NCBI GenBank assembly: GCA_037953625.1
Contig: CM075656.1
Location: forward strand, 62,205,001-62,269,000
Length of the DNA stretch: 64,000 nucleotides
From: Crotalaria pallida
Taxonomy: Eukaryota > Streptophyta > Magnoliopsida > Fabales > Fabaceae
Direction of reading: 5' to 3'
The notes beneath the pieces were generated by a model that ran no database searches, had not been told where the DNA came from, and saw only the letters and a program-made list of their open reading frames with translations. Of this stretch, positions 23,931 to 37,030 are shown piece by piece; positions within the stretch are counted from its first letter, which is position 1; every line of letters starts with the position of its first letter. The position numbers were made by a program, and so were the translations under genes.

Positions 23931-26900
23931 TGAACAATCCAAAACATTGCTTGGTACCCCAAGGGACGTAGAGGGTGTAGCATGAGTCCTTGGAGGTTCT
24001 AACAAGTGTAGAATGGTTATGAGAGTATTCTAAAGGCTTAGAATGGTCTAGGAATGTGTATAAGGACTTATAAGAACCATTAGAATGATCCTAATCATTG
24101 CTTGGTACCCCAAGGGACGTAGAGGGTGTAACATGAGTCCTTGGAGGTTCTAACAAGTGTAGAATGGTTATGAGAGTATTCTAAAGGCATAGAATGGTCT
24201 TGGAATGTGTATTAGGACTTATAAGAACCATTAGTATGATCCTAAACAATTCTTGGTACCCCAAGGGACGCAGAGGGTGTAGCATGAGTCCTTGGAGGTT
24301 CTAACAAGTGTAGAATGGTTATGAGAGTATTCTAAAGGCTTAGAATGGTCTAGGAATGTGTATAAGGACTTATAAGAACCATTAGAATGATCCTAATCAT
24401 TGCTTGGTACCCCAAGGGACGTAGAGGGTGTAACATGAGTCCTTGGAGGTTCTAACAAGTGTAGAATGGTTATGAGAGTATTCTAAAGGCTTAGAATGGT
24501 CTAGGAATGTGTATTAGGACTTATAAGAACCATTAGAATGATCCTAAACATTGCTTGGTACCCCAAGGGACGTAGAGGGTGTAACATGAGTCCTTGGAGG
24601 TTCTAACAAGTGTAGAATGGTTATGAGAGTATTCTAAAGACTTAGAATGGTCTAGGAATGTGTATTTTGACATATAAGAACTATTTGAACAATCCAAAAC
24701 ATTGCTTGGTACCCCAAGGGACGTAGAGGGTGTAGCATGAGTCCTTGGAGTTTCTAACAAGTGTAGAATGGTTACGAGAGTATTCTAAAGGCTTAGAATG
24801 GTCTAGGAATGTGTATTAGGACTTAGAAGAACCATTAGAATGATCCTAATCATTGCTTGGTACCCCAAGGGACGTAGAGGGTGTAACATGAGTCCTTGGA
24901 GGTTCTAACAAGTGTAGAATGGTTATGAGAGTATTCTAAAGACTTAGAATGGTCTAGGAATGTGTATTTTGACATATAAGAACTATTTGAACAATCCAAA
25001 ACATTGCTTGGTACCCCAAGGGACGTAGAGGGTGTAGCATGAGTCCTTGGAGTTTCTAACAAGTGTAGAATGGTTACGAGAGTATTCTAAAGGCTTAGAA
25101 TGGTCTAGGAATGTGTATTAGGACTTAGAAGAACCATTAGAATGATCCTAATCATTGCTTGGTACCCCAAGGGACGTAGAGGGTGTAACATGAGTCCTTG
25201 GAGGTTCTAACAAATGTAGAATGGTTATGAGAGTATTCTAAAGGCATAGAATGGTCTAGGAATGTGTATTAGGACTTATAAGAACCATTACTATGATCCT
25301 AAACAATTCTTGGTACCCCAAGGGACGCAGAGGGTGTAGCATGAGTCCTTGGAGGTTCTAACAAGTGTAGAATGGTTATGAGAGTATTCTAAAGGCTTAG
25401 AATGGTCTAGGAATGTGTATAAGGACTTATAAGAACCATTAGAATGATCCTAATCATTGCTTTGTACCCCAAGGGACGCAGAGGGTGTAGCATGAGTCCT
25501 TGGAGGTTCTAACAAGTGTAGAATGGTTAAGAGAATATTCTAAAGGCTTAGAATGGTCTAGGAATGTGTATTTTGACATATAAGAACTATTTGAACAATC
25601 CAAAACATTGCTTGGTACCCCAAGGGACGTAGAGGGTGTAACATGAGTCCTTGGAGGTTCTAACAAGTGTAGAATGGTTATGAGAGTATTCTAAAGGCTT
25701 AGAATAGTCTAGGAATGTGTATAAGGACTTATAAGAACCATTAGAATGATCCTAATCATTGCTTGGTACCCCAAGGGACGTAGAGGGTGTAACATGAGTC
25801 CTTGGAGGTTCTAACAAGTGTAGAATGGTTATGAGAGTATTCTAAAGACTTAGAATGGTCTAGGAATGTGTATTTTGACATATAAGAACTATTTGAACAA
25901 TCCAAAACATTGCTTGGTACCCCAAGGGACGTAGAGGGTGTAGCATGAGTCCTTGGAGGTTCTAACAAGTGTAGAATGGTTATGAGAGTATTCTAAAGGC
26001 TTAGAATGGTCTAGGAATGTGTATAAGGACTTATAAGAACCATTAGAATGATCCTAATCATTGCTTGGTACCCCAAGGGACGTAGAGGGTGTAACATGAG
26101 TCCTTGGAGGTTCTAACAAGTGTAGAATGGTTATGAGAGTATTCTAAAGGCATAGAATGGTCTTGGAATGTGTATTAGGACTTATAAGAACCATTAGTAT
26201 GATCCTAAACAATTCTTGGTACCCCAAGGGACGCAGAGGGTGTAGCATGAGTCCTTGGAGGTTCTAACAAGTGTAGAATGGTTATGAGAGTATTCTAAAG
26301 GCTTAGAATGGTCTAGGAATGTGTATAAGGACTTATAAGAACCATTAGAATGATCCTAATCATTGCTTGGTACCCCAAGGGACGTAGAGGGTGTAACATG
26401 AGTCCTTGGAGGTTCTAACAAGTGTAGAATGGTTATGAGAGTATTCTAAAGGCTTAGAATGGTCTAGGAATGTGTATTAGGACTTATAAGAACCATTAGA
26501 ATGATCCTAAACATTGCTTGGTACCCCAAGGGACGTAGAGGGTGTAACATGAGTCCTTGGAGGTTCTAACAAGTGTAGAATGGTTATGAGAGTATTCTAA
26601 AGACTTAGAATGGTCTAGGAATGTGTATTTTGACATATAAGATCTATTTGAACAATCCAAAACATTGCTTGGTACCCCAAGGGACGTAGAGGGTGTAGCA
26701 TGAGTCCTTGGAGGTTCTAACAAGTGTAGAATGGTTATGAGAGTATTCTAAAGGCTTAGAATGGTCTAGGAATGTGTATAAGGACTTATAAGAACCATTA
26801 GAATGATCCTAATCATTGCTTGGTACCCCAAGGGACGTAGAGGGTGTAACATGAGTCCTTGGAGGTTCTAACAAGTGTAGAATGGTTATGAGAGTATTCT

Positions 26901-27390
26901 AAAGGCATAGAATGGTCTTGGAATGTGTATTAGGACTTATAAGAACCATTAGTATGATCCTAAACAATTCTTGGTACCCCAAGGGACGCAGAGGGTGTAG
27001 CATGAGTCCTTGGAGGTTCTAACAAGTGTAGAATGGTTATGAGAGTATTCTAAAGGCTTAGAATGGTCTAGGAATGTGTATAAGGACTTATAAGAACCAT
27101 TAGAATGATCCTAATCATTGCTTGGTACCCCAAGGGACGTAGAGGGTGTAACATGAGTCCTTGGAGGTTCTAACAAGTGTAGAATGGTTATGAGAGTATT
27201 CTAAAGGCTTAGAATGGTCTAGGAATGTGTATTAGGACTTATAAGAACCATTAGAATGATCCTAAACATTGCTTGGTACCCCAAGGGACGTAGAGGGTGT
27301 AACATGAGTCCTTGGAGGTTCTAACAAGTGTAGAATGGTTATGAGAGTATTCTAAAGACTTAGAATGGTCTAGGAATGTGTATTTTGACA
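22130..27390 (+). repeat. HOR: 18-mer, 2,718-bp unit, ~1.9 copies, contains the 11-mer
   Basis: 22,130-24,847 is repeated from 24,848 at an offset of 2,718 bp (18 monomers). The unit consists of one full 11-mer plus a 7-monomer extension. Both copies carry the private agatctattt form (about 23,924 and 26,642), which the earlier 11-mers lack. The match ends near 24,675/27,390, where aactattt meets aaccattt. A longer unit has therefore been amplified after the 11-mer existed. Confidence 0.88.
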
Positions 27391-30300
27391 TATAAGAACC
27401 ATTTGAACAATCCAAAACATTGCTTGGTACCCCAAGGGACGTAGAGGGTGTAGCATGAGTCCTTGGAGGTTCTAACAAGTGTAGAATGGTTATGAGAGTA
27501 TTCTAAAGGCTTAGAATGGTCTAGGAATGTGATTAGGACTTAGAAGAACCATTAGAATGATCCTAAACTTTGCTTGGTACCCCAAGGGACGGAGAGGGTG
27601 TAACATGAGTCCTTGGAGGTTCTAACAAGTGTAGAATGGTTATGAGAGTATTCTAAAGACTTAGAATGGTTTAGGAATGTGTATTTTGACATATAAGAAC
27701 CATTTGAACAATCCAAAACATTGCTTGGTACCCCAAGGGATGTAGAGGGTGTAGCATGAGTCCTTGGAGGTTCTAACAAGTGTAGAATGGTTATGAGAGT
27801 ATTCTAAAGGCTTAGAATGGTCTAGGAATGTGTATAAGGACTTATAAGAACCATTAGAATGATCCTAATCATTGCTTGGTACCCCAAGGGACGTAGAGGG
27901 TGTAACATGAGTCCTTGGAGGTTCTAACAAGTGTAGAATGGTTATGAGAGTATTCTAAAGGCTTAGAATGGTCTAGGAATGTGATTAGGACTTAGAAGAA
28001 CCATTAGAATGATCCTAAACATTGCTTGGTACCCCAAGGGACGGAGAGGGTGTAGCATGAGTCCTTGGAGGTTCTAACAAGTGTAGAATGGTTAAGAGAA
28101 TATTCTAAAGGCTTAGAATGGTCTAGGAATGTGTATTAGGACTTAGAAGAACCATTAGAATGATCCTAAACATTGCTTGGTACCCCAAGGGACGTAGAGG
28201 GTGTAACATGAGTCCTTGGAGGTTCTAACAAGTGTAGAATGGTTATGAGAGTATTCTAAAGACTTAGAATGGTCTAGGAATGTGTATTTTGACATATAAG
28301 AACTATTTGAACAATCCAAAACATTGCTTGGTACCCCAAGGGACGTAGAGGGTGTAGCATGAGTCCTTGGAGGTTCTAACAAGTGTAGAATGGTTATGAG
28401 AGTATTTTAAAGGCTTAGAATGGTCTAGGAATGTGATTAGGACTTAGAAGAACCATTAGAATGATCCTAAACATTGCTTGGTACCCCAAGGGACGGAGAG
28501 GGTGTAACATGAGTCCTTGGAGGTTCTAACAAGTGTAGAATGGTTATGAGAGTATTCTAAAGACTGAGAATGGTCTAGGAATGTGTATTTTAACATATAA
28601 GAACCATTTGAACAATCCAAAACATTGCTTGGTACCCCAAGGGACGTAGAGGGTGTAGCATGAGTCCTTGGAGGTTCTAACAAGTGTAGAATGGTTATGA
28701 GAATATTCTAAAGGCTTAGAATGGTCTAGTAATGTGTATTAAGACATATACGAACATTTAGAATGACCCTAAACATTGCTTGGTACCCTAATGGACGTAA
28801 AGAGTGTAGGATGAGTCCTTGGAGGTTCTAACAAGTGTAGAATGGTTAAGAGAGTATTCTAAAGGCATAGAATGGTCTAGGAATGTGTATTAGGACTTAT
28901 AAGAACCATTAGTATGATCCTAAACAATTCTTGGTACCCCAAGGGACGCAGAGGGTGTAGCATGAGTCCTTGGAGGTTCTAACAAGTGTAGAATGGTTAT
29001 GAGAGTATTCTAAAGGCTTAGAATGGTCTAGGAATGTGTATAAGGACTTATAAGAACCATTAGAATGATCCTATACATTGCTTGGTACCCCAAGGGACGT
29101 AGAGGGTGTAACATGAGTCCTTGGAGGTTCTAACAAGTGTAGAATGGTTATGAGAGTATTCTAAAGACTTAGAATGGTCTAGTAATGTGTATTAGGACTT
29201 ATAAGAACCATTTGAACAATCCAAAACATTGCTTGGTACCCCAAGGGACGTAGAGGGTGTAGCATGAGTCCATGGAGGTTCTAACAAGTGTAGAATGGTT
29301 ATGAGAGTATTCTAAAGGCTTAGAATGGTCTAGGAATGTGATTAGGACTTATAAGAACCATTAGAATGATCCTAAACATTGCTTGGTACCCCAAGGGACG
29401 GAGAGGGTGTAACATGAGTCCTTGGAGGTTCTAACAAGTGTAGAATGGTTATGAGAGTATTCTAAAGACTTAGAATGGTCTAGGAATGTGTATTTTGACA
29501 TATAAGAACCATTTGAATAATCCAAAACATTGCTTGGTACCCCAAGGGACGTAGAGGGTGTAGCATGAGTCCTTGGAGGTTCTAACAAGTGTAGAATGGT
29601 TATGAGAGTATTCTAAAGGCTTAGAATGGTCTAGGAATGTGATTAGGACTTAGAAGAACCATTAGAATGATCCTAAACATTGCTTGGTACCCCAAGGGAC
29701 GGAGAGGGTGTAACATGAGTCCATGGAGGTTCTAACAAGTGTAGAATGGTTATGAGAGTATTCTAAAGGCTTAGAATGCTCTAGGAATGTGATTAGGACT
29801 TAGAAGAACCATTAGAATGATCCTAAACATTGCTTGGTACCCCAAGGGACGGAGAGGGTGTAACATGAGTCCTTGGAGGTTCTAACAAGTGTAGAATGGT
29901 TATGAGAGTATTCTAAAGACTTAGAATGGTCTAGGAATGTGTATTTTGACATATAAGAACCATTTGAATAATCCAAAACATTGCTTGGTACCCCAAGGGA
30001 CGTAGAGGGTGTAGCATGAGTCCTTGGAGGTTCTAACAAGTGTAGAATGGTTATGAGAGTATTCTAAAGGCTTAGAATGGTCTAGTAATGTGTATTAAGA
30101 CATATACGAACATTTAGAATGACCCTAAACATTGCTTGGTACCCTAATGGACGTAAAGAGTGTAGGATGAGTCCTTGGAGGTTCTAACAAGTGTAGAATG
30201 GTTAAGAGAGTATTCTAAAGGCATAGAATGGTCTAGGAATGTGTATTAGGACTTATAAGAACCATTAGTATGATCCTAAACAATTCTTGGTACCCCAAGG

Positions 30301-31191
30301 GACGCAGAGGGTGTAGCATGAGTCCTTGGAGGTTCTAACAAGTGTAGAATGGTTATGAGAGTATTCTAAAGGCTTAGAATGGTCTAGGAATGTGTATAAG
30401 GACTTATAAGAACCATTAGAATGATCCTATACATTGCTTGGTACCCCAAGGGACGTAGAGGGTGTAACATGAGTCCTTGGAGGTTCTAACAAGTGTAGAA
30501 TGGTTATGAGAGTATTCTAAAGACTTAGAATGGTCTAGTAATGTGTATTAGGACTTATAAGAACCATTTGAACAATCCAAAACATTGCTTGGTACCCCAA
30601 GGGACGTAGAGGGTGTAGCATGAGTCCATGGAGGTTCTAACAAGTGTAGAATGGTTATGAGAGTATTCTAAAGGCTTAGAATGGTCTAGGAATGTGATTA
30701 GGACTTATAAGAACCATTAGAATGATCCTAAACATTGCTTGGTACCCCAAGGGACGGAGAGGGTGTAACATGAGTCCTTGGAGGTTCTAACAAGTGTAGA
30801 ATGGTTATGAGAGTATTCTAAAGACTTAGAATGGTCTAGGAATGTGTATTTTGACATATAAGAACCATTTGAATAATCCAAAACATTGCTTGGTACCCCA
30901 AGGGACGTAGAGGGTGTAGCATGAGTCCTTGGAGGTTCTAACAAGTGTAGAATGGTTATGAGAGTATTCTAAAGGCTTAGAATGGTCTAGGAATGTGATT
31001 AGGACTTAGAAGAACCATTAGAATGATCCTAAACATTGCTTGGTACCCCAAGGGACGGAGAGGGTGTAACATGAGTCCATGGAGGTTCTAACAAGTGTAG
31101 AATGGTTATGAGAGTATTCTAAAGGCTTAGAATGCTCTAGGAATGTGATTAGGACTTAGAAGAACCATTAGAATGATCCTAAACATTGCTT
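25765..31191 (+). repeat. 5,427-bp tandem duplication (36-mer), left copy
   Basis: The sequence from about 25,765 recurs at 31,192 with a fixed 5,427-bp offset. The matched private variants are agatctattt, aaactttgcttgg (27,566), aatggtttagg (about 27,665), gtattttaaagg (about 28,402), actgagaatgg with gtattttaacat (about 28,563 and 28,585) and gaatgctctagg (about 29,775). The left copy also contains an extra 9-monomer duplication near its right end. Boundaries lie inside monomers and are good to about 50 bp. Confidence 0.9.
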
Positions 31192-31206
31192 GGTACCCCA
31201 AGGGAC
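28703..31206 (+). repeat. HOR: 9-mer, 1,356-bp unit, ~1.85 copies
   Basis: 28,703-30,058 is repeated from 30,059 at an offset of 1,356 bp. Shared markers are the T5 monomer (28,756 and 30,112), cctatacattgc (about 29,071 and 30,427), gtccatggagg (about 29,270 and 30,626) and gaatgctctagg (about 29,776 and 31,132). The match ends near 31,206, where ggacgtag replaces ggacggag, just past the start of the right copy of the 5,427-bp duplication. That larger event therefore joined on at or next to this edge. Confidence 0.87.
28756..28906 (+). repeat. First copy of diverged monomer class T5 (ccctaatgg, gtgtagg)
   Basis: T5 is the most diverged common class. Its linker is gtattaagacatatacgaac, it starts atttagaatgaccctaaac, it has taccctaatggacg in place of taccccaagggacg, and then aaagagtgtaggatgag. 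The change in taccctaatgg destroys the CTTGG/CCAAG dyad. I saw no T5 before this point and about twenty after it, including near 30,112, 34,194, 36,139, 37,346, 38,103, 39,460, 42,175, 45,643, 48,964 and 62,695. The monomer length is unchanged, so it diverged by substitution. Confidence 0.85.
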
Positions 31207-34200
31207 GTAGAGGGTGTAACATGAGTCCTTGGAGGTTCTAACAAGTGTAGAATGGTTATGAGAGTATTCTAAAGACTTAGAATGGTCTAGGAATGTGTAT
31301 TTTGACATATAAGAACTATTTGAACAATCCAAAACATTGCTTGGTACCCCAAGGGACGTAGAGGGTGTAGCATGAGTCCTTGGAGGTTCTAACAAGTGTA
31401 GAATGGTTATGAGAGTATTCTAAAGGCTTAGAATGGTCTAGGAATGTGTATAAGGACTTATAAGAACCATTAGAATGATCCTAATCATTGCTTGGTACCC
31501 CAAGGGACGTAGAGGGTGTAACATGAGTCCTTGGAGGTTCTAACAAGTGTAGAATGGTTATGAGAGTATTCTAAAGGCATAGAATGGTCTTGGAATGTGT
31601 ATTAGGACTTATAAGAACCATTAGTATGATCCTAAACAATTCTTGGTACCCCAAGGGACGCAGAGGGTGTAGCATGAGTCCTTGGAGGTTCTAACAAGTG
31701 TAGAATGGTTATGAGAGTATTCTAAAGGCTTAGAATGGTCTAGGAATGTGTATAAGGACTTATAAGAACCATTAGAATGATCCTAATCATTGCTTGGTAC
31801 CCCAAGGGACGTAGAGGGTGTAACATGAGTCCTTGGAGGTTCTAACAAGTGTAGAATGGTTATGAGAGTATTCTAAAGGCTTAGAATGGTCTAGGAATGT
31901 GTATTAGGACTTATAAGAACCATTAGAATGATCCTAAACATTGCTTGGTACCCCAAGGGACGTAGAGGGTGTAACATGAGTCCTTGGAGGTTCTAACAAG
32001 TGTAGAATGGTTATGAGAGTATTCTAAAGACTTAGAATGGTCTAGGAATGTGTATTTTGACATATAAGATCTATTTGAACAATCCAAAACATTGCTTGGT
32101 ACCCCAAGGGACGTAGAGGGTGTAGCATGAGTCCTTGGAGGTTCTAACAAGTGTAGAATGGTTATGAGAGTATTCTAAAGGCTTAGAATGGTCTAGGAAT
32201 GTGTATAAGGACTTATAAGAACCATTAGAATGATCCTAATCATTGCTTGGTACCCCAAGGGACGTAGAGGGTGTAACATGAGTCCTTGGAGGTTCTAACA
32301 AGTGTAGAATGGTTATGAGAGTATTCTAAAGGCATAGAATGGTCTTGGAATGTGTATTAGGACTTATAAGAACCATTAGTATGATCCTAAACAATTCTTG
32401 GTACCCCAAGGGACGCAGAGGGTGTAGCATGAGTCCTTGGAGGTTCTAACAAGTGTAGAATGGTTATGAGAGTATTCTAAAGGCTTAGAATGGTCTAGGA
32501 ATGTGTATAAGGACTTATAAGAACCATTAGAATGATCCTAATCATTGCTTGGTACCCCAAGGGACGTAGAGGGTGTAACATGAGTCCTTGGAGGTTCTAA
32601 CAAGTGTAGAATGGTTATGAGAGTATTCTAAAGGCTTAGAATGGTCTAGGAATGTGTATTAGGACTTATAAGAACCATTAGAATGATCCTAAACATTGCT
32701 TGGTACCCCAAGGGACGTAGAGGGTGTAACATGAGTCCTTGGAGGTTCTAACAAGTGTAGAATGGTTATGAGAGTATTCTAAAGACTTAGAATGGTCTAG
32801 GAATGTGTATTTTGACATATAAGAACCATTTGAACAATCCAAAACATTGCTTGGTACCCCAAGGGACGTAGAGGGTGTAGCATGAGTCCTTGGAGGTTCT
32901 AACAAGTGTAGAATGGTTATGAGAGTATTCTAAAGGCTTAGAATGGTCTAGGAATGTGATTAGGACTTAGAAGAACCATTAGAATGATCCTAAACTTTGC
33001 TTGGTACCCCAAGGGACGGAGAGGGTGTAACATGAGTCCTTGGAGGTTCTAACAAGTGTAGAATGGTTATGAGAGTATTCTAAAGACTTAGAATGGTTTA
33101 GGAATGTGTATTTTGACATATAAGAACCATTTGAACAATCCAAAACATTGCTTGGTACCCCAAGGGATGTAGAGGGTGTAGCATGAGTCCTTGGAGGTTC
33201 TAACAAGTGTAGAATGGTTATGAGAGTATTCTAAAGGCTTAGAATGGTCTAGGAATGTGTATAAGGACTTATAAGAACCATTAGAATGATCCTAATCATT
33301 GCTTGGTACCCCAAGGGACGTAGAGGGTGTAACATGAGTCCTTGGAGGTTCTAACAAGTGTAGAATGGTTATGAGAGTATTCTAAAGGCTTAGAATGGTC
33401 TAGGAATGTGATTAGGACTTAGAAGAACCATTAGAATGATCCTAAACATTGCTTGGTACCCCAAGGGACGGAGAGGGTGTAGCATGAGTCCTTGGAGGTT
33501 CTAACAAGTGTAGAATGGTTAAGAGAATATTCTAAAGGCTTAGAATGGTCTAGGAATGTGTATTAGGACTTAGAAGAACCATTAGAATGATCCTAAACAT
33601 TGCTTGGTACCCCAAGGGACGTAGAGGGTGTAACATGAGTCCTTGGAGGTTCTAACAAGTGTAGAATGGTTATGAGAGTATTCTAAAGACTTAGAATGGT
33701 CTAGGAATGTGTATTTTGACATATAAGAACTATTTGAACAATCCAAAACATTGCTTGGTACCCCAAGGGACGTAGAGGGTGTAGCATGAGTCCTTGGAGG
33801 TTCTAACAAGTGTAGAATGGTTATGAGAGTATTTTAAAGGCTTAGAATGGTCTAGGAATGTGATTAGGACTTAGAAGAACCATTAGAATGATCCTAAACA
33901 TTGCTTGGTACCCCAAGGGACGGAGAGGGTGTAACATGAGTCCTTGGAGGTTCTAACAAGTGTAGAATGGTTATGAGAGTATTCTAAAGACTGAGAATGG
34001 TCTAGGAATGTGTATTTTAACATATAAGAACCATTTGAACAATCCAAAACATTGCTTGGTACCCCAAGGGACGTAGAGGGTGTAGCATGAGTCCTTGGAG
34101 GTTCTAACAAGTGTAGAATGGTTATGAGAATATTCTAAAGGCTTAGAATGGTCTAGTAATGTGTATTAAGACATATACGAACATTTAGAATGACCCTAAA

Positions 34201-35630
34201 CATTGCTTGGTACCCTAATGGACGTAAAGAGTGTAGGATGAGTCCTTGGAGGTTCTAACAAGTGTAGAATGGTTAAGAGAGTATTCTAAAGGCATAGAAT
34301 GGTCTAGGAATGTGTATTAGGACTTATAAGAACCATTAGTATGATCCTAAACAATTCTTGGTACCCCAAGGGACGCAGAGGGTGTAGCATGAGTCCTTGG
34401 AGGTTCTAACAAGTGTAGAATGGTTATGAGAGTATTCTAAAGGCTTAGAATGGTCTAGGAATGTGTATAAGGACTTATAAGAACCATTAGAATGATCCTA
34501 TACATTGCTTGGTACCCCAAGGGACGTAGAGGGTGTAACATGAGTCCTTGGAGGTTCTAACAAGTGTAGAATGGTTATGAGAGTATTCTAAAGACTTAGA
34601 ATGGTCTAGTAATGTGTATTAGGACTTATAAGAACCATTTGAACAATCCAAAACATTGCTTGGTACCCCAAGGGACGTAGAGGGTGTAGCATGAGTCCAT
34701 GGAGGTTCTAACAAGTGTAGAATGGTTATGAGAGTATTCTAAAGGCTTAGAATGGTCTAGGAATGTGATTAGGACTTATAAGAACCATTAGAATGATCCT
34801 AAACATTGCTTGGTACCCCAAGGGACGGAGAGGGTGTAACATGAGTCCTTGGAGGTTCTAACAAGTGTAGAATGGTTATGAGAGTATTCTAAAGACTTAG
34901 AATGGTCTAGGAATGTGTATTTTGACATATAAGAACCATTTGAATAATCCAAAACATTGCTTGGTACCCCAAGGGACGTAGAGGGTGTAGCATGAGTCCT
35001 TGGAGGTTCTAACAAGTGTAGAATGGTTATGAGAGTATTCTAAAGGCTTAGAATGGTCTAGGAATGTGATTAGGACTTAGAAGAACCATTAGAATGATCC
35101 TAAACATTGCTTGGTACCCCAAGGGACGGAGAGGGTGTAACATGAGTCCATGGAGGTTCTAACAAGTGTAGAATGGTTATGAGAGTATTCTAAAGGCTTA
35201 GAATGCTCTAGGAATGTGATTAGGACTTAGAAGAACCATTAGAATGATCCTAAACATTGCTTGGTACCCCAAGGGACGGAGAGGGTGTAACATGAGTCCT
35301 TGGAGGTTCTAACAAGTGTAGAATGGTTATGAGAGTATTCTAAAGACTTAGAATGGTCTAGGAATGTGTATTTTGACATATAAGAACCATTTGAATAATC
35401 CAAAACATTGCTTGGTACCCCAAGGGACGTAGAGGGTGTAGCATGAGTCCTTGGAGGTTCTAACAAGTGTAGAATGGTTATGAGAGTATTCTAAAGGCTT
35501 AGAATGGTCTAGGAATGTGTATTAAGACATATACGAACATTTAGAATGACCCTAAACATTGCTTGGTACCCTAATGGACGTAAAGAGTGTAGGATGAGTC
35601 CTTGGAGGTTCTAACAAGTGTAGAATGGTT
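31192..35630 (+). repeat. 5,427-bp tandem duplication, right (partial) copy
   Basis: This is the right-hand partner of 25,765-31,191. Across 4.4 kb I saw only one clear difference: ctagtaatg at about 30,084 is ctaggaatg at about 35,511. The match ends at 35,631, where atgag replaces aagag. The near identity points to a recent single event, or to an assembly artefact that would need to be excluded. Confidence 0.88.
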
Positions 35631-37030
35631 ATGAGAGTATTCTAAAGGCTTAGAATGGTCTAGGAATGTGATTAGGACTTAGAAGAACCATTAGTATGAT
35701 CCTAAACATTGCTTGGTACCCCAAGGGACGCAGAGGGTGTACATTGAGTCCTTGGAGGTTCTAACAAGTGTAGAATGGTTATGAGAGTATTCTAAAGGCT
35801 TAGAATGGTCTAGGAATGTGTATAAGGACTTATAAGAACCATTAGAATGATCCTAATCATTGCTTGGTACCCCAAGGGACGTAGAGGGTGTAACATGAGT
35901 CCTTGGAGGTTCTAACAAGTGTAGAATGGTTATGAGAGTATTCTAAAGGCTTAGAATGGTCTAGGAATGTGTATAAGGACTTATAAGAACCATTAAAATG
36001 ATCCTAATCATTGCTTGGTACCCCAAGGGACGCAGAGGGTGTAGCATGAGTCCTTGGAGGTTCTAACAAGTGTATAATGGTTATGAGAGTATTCTAAAGG
36101 CTTAGAATGGTCTAGGAATGTGTATTAAGACATATACGAACATTTAGAATGACCCTAAACATTGCTTGGTACCCTAATGGACGTAAAGAGTGTAGGATGA
36201 GTCCTTGGAGGTTCCAACAAGTGTAGAATGGTTAAAAGAGTATTCTAAAGGCATAGAATGGTCTAAGAATGTGTATTAGGACTTATAAGAACCATTAGTA
36301 TGATCCTAAACAATTCTTGGTACCCCAAGGGACGCAGAGGGTGTAGCATGAGTCCTTGGAGGTTCTAACAAGTGTAGAATGGTTATGAGAGTATTCTAAA
36401 GGCTTAGAATGGTCTAGGAATGTGTATAAGGACTTATAAGAACCATTAGAATGATCCTAATCATTGCTTGGTACCCCAAGGGACGTAGAGGGTGTAACAT
36501 GAGTCCTTGGAGGTTCTAACAAGTGTAGAATGGTTATGAGAGTATTCTAAAGACTTAGAATGGTCTAGGAATGTGTATTTTGACATATAAGAACCATTTG
36601 AACAATCCAAAACATTGCTTGGTACCCCAAGGGACGTAGAGGGTGTAGCATGAGTCCTTGGAGGTTCTAACAAGTGTAGAATGGTTATGAGAGTATTCTA
36701 AAGGCTTAGAATGGTCTAGGAATGTGTATTAAGACATATAAGAACCATTTGAACAATCCAAAACATTGCTTGGTACCCCAAGGGACGTAGAGGGTGTAGC
36801 ATGAGTCCTTGGAGGTTCTAACAAGTGTATAATGTTTATGAGAGTATTCTAAAGGCTTAGAATGGTCTAGGAATGTGTATAAGGACTTATAAGAACCATT
36901 AGAATGATCCTAATCATTGCTTGGTACCCCAAGGGACGTAGAGGGTGTAGCATGAGTCCTTGGAGGTTCTAACAAGTGTAGAATGGTTATGTGAGTATTC
37001 TAAAGGCTTAGAATGGTCTAGGAATGTGTA

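Noticed and set aside
28763..28772. ccctaaac, resembling one unit of the plant telomere repeat CCCTAAA
   Set aside because: It is a single unit per T5 monomer, made by one substitution from tcctaaac, and never tandem. It is not telomeric sequence.
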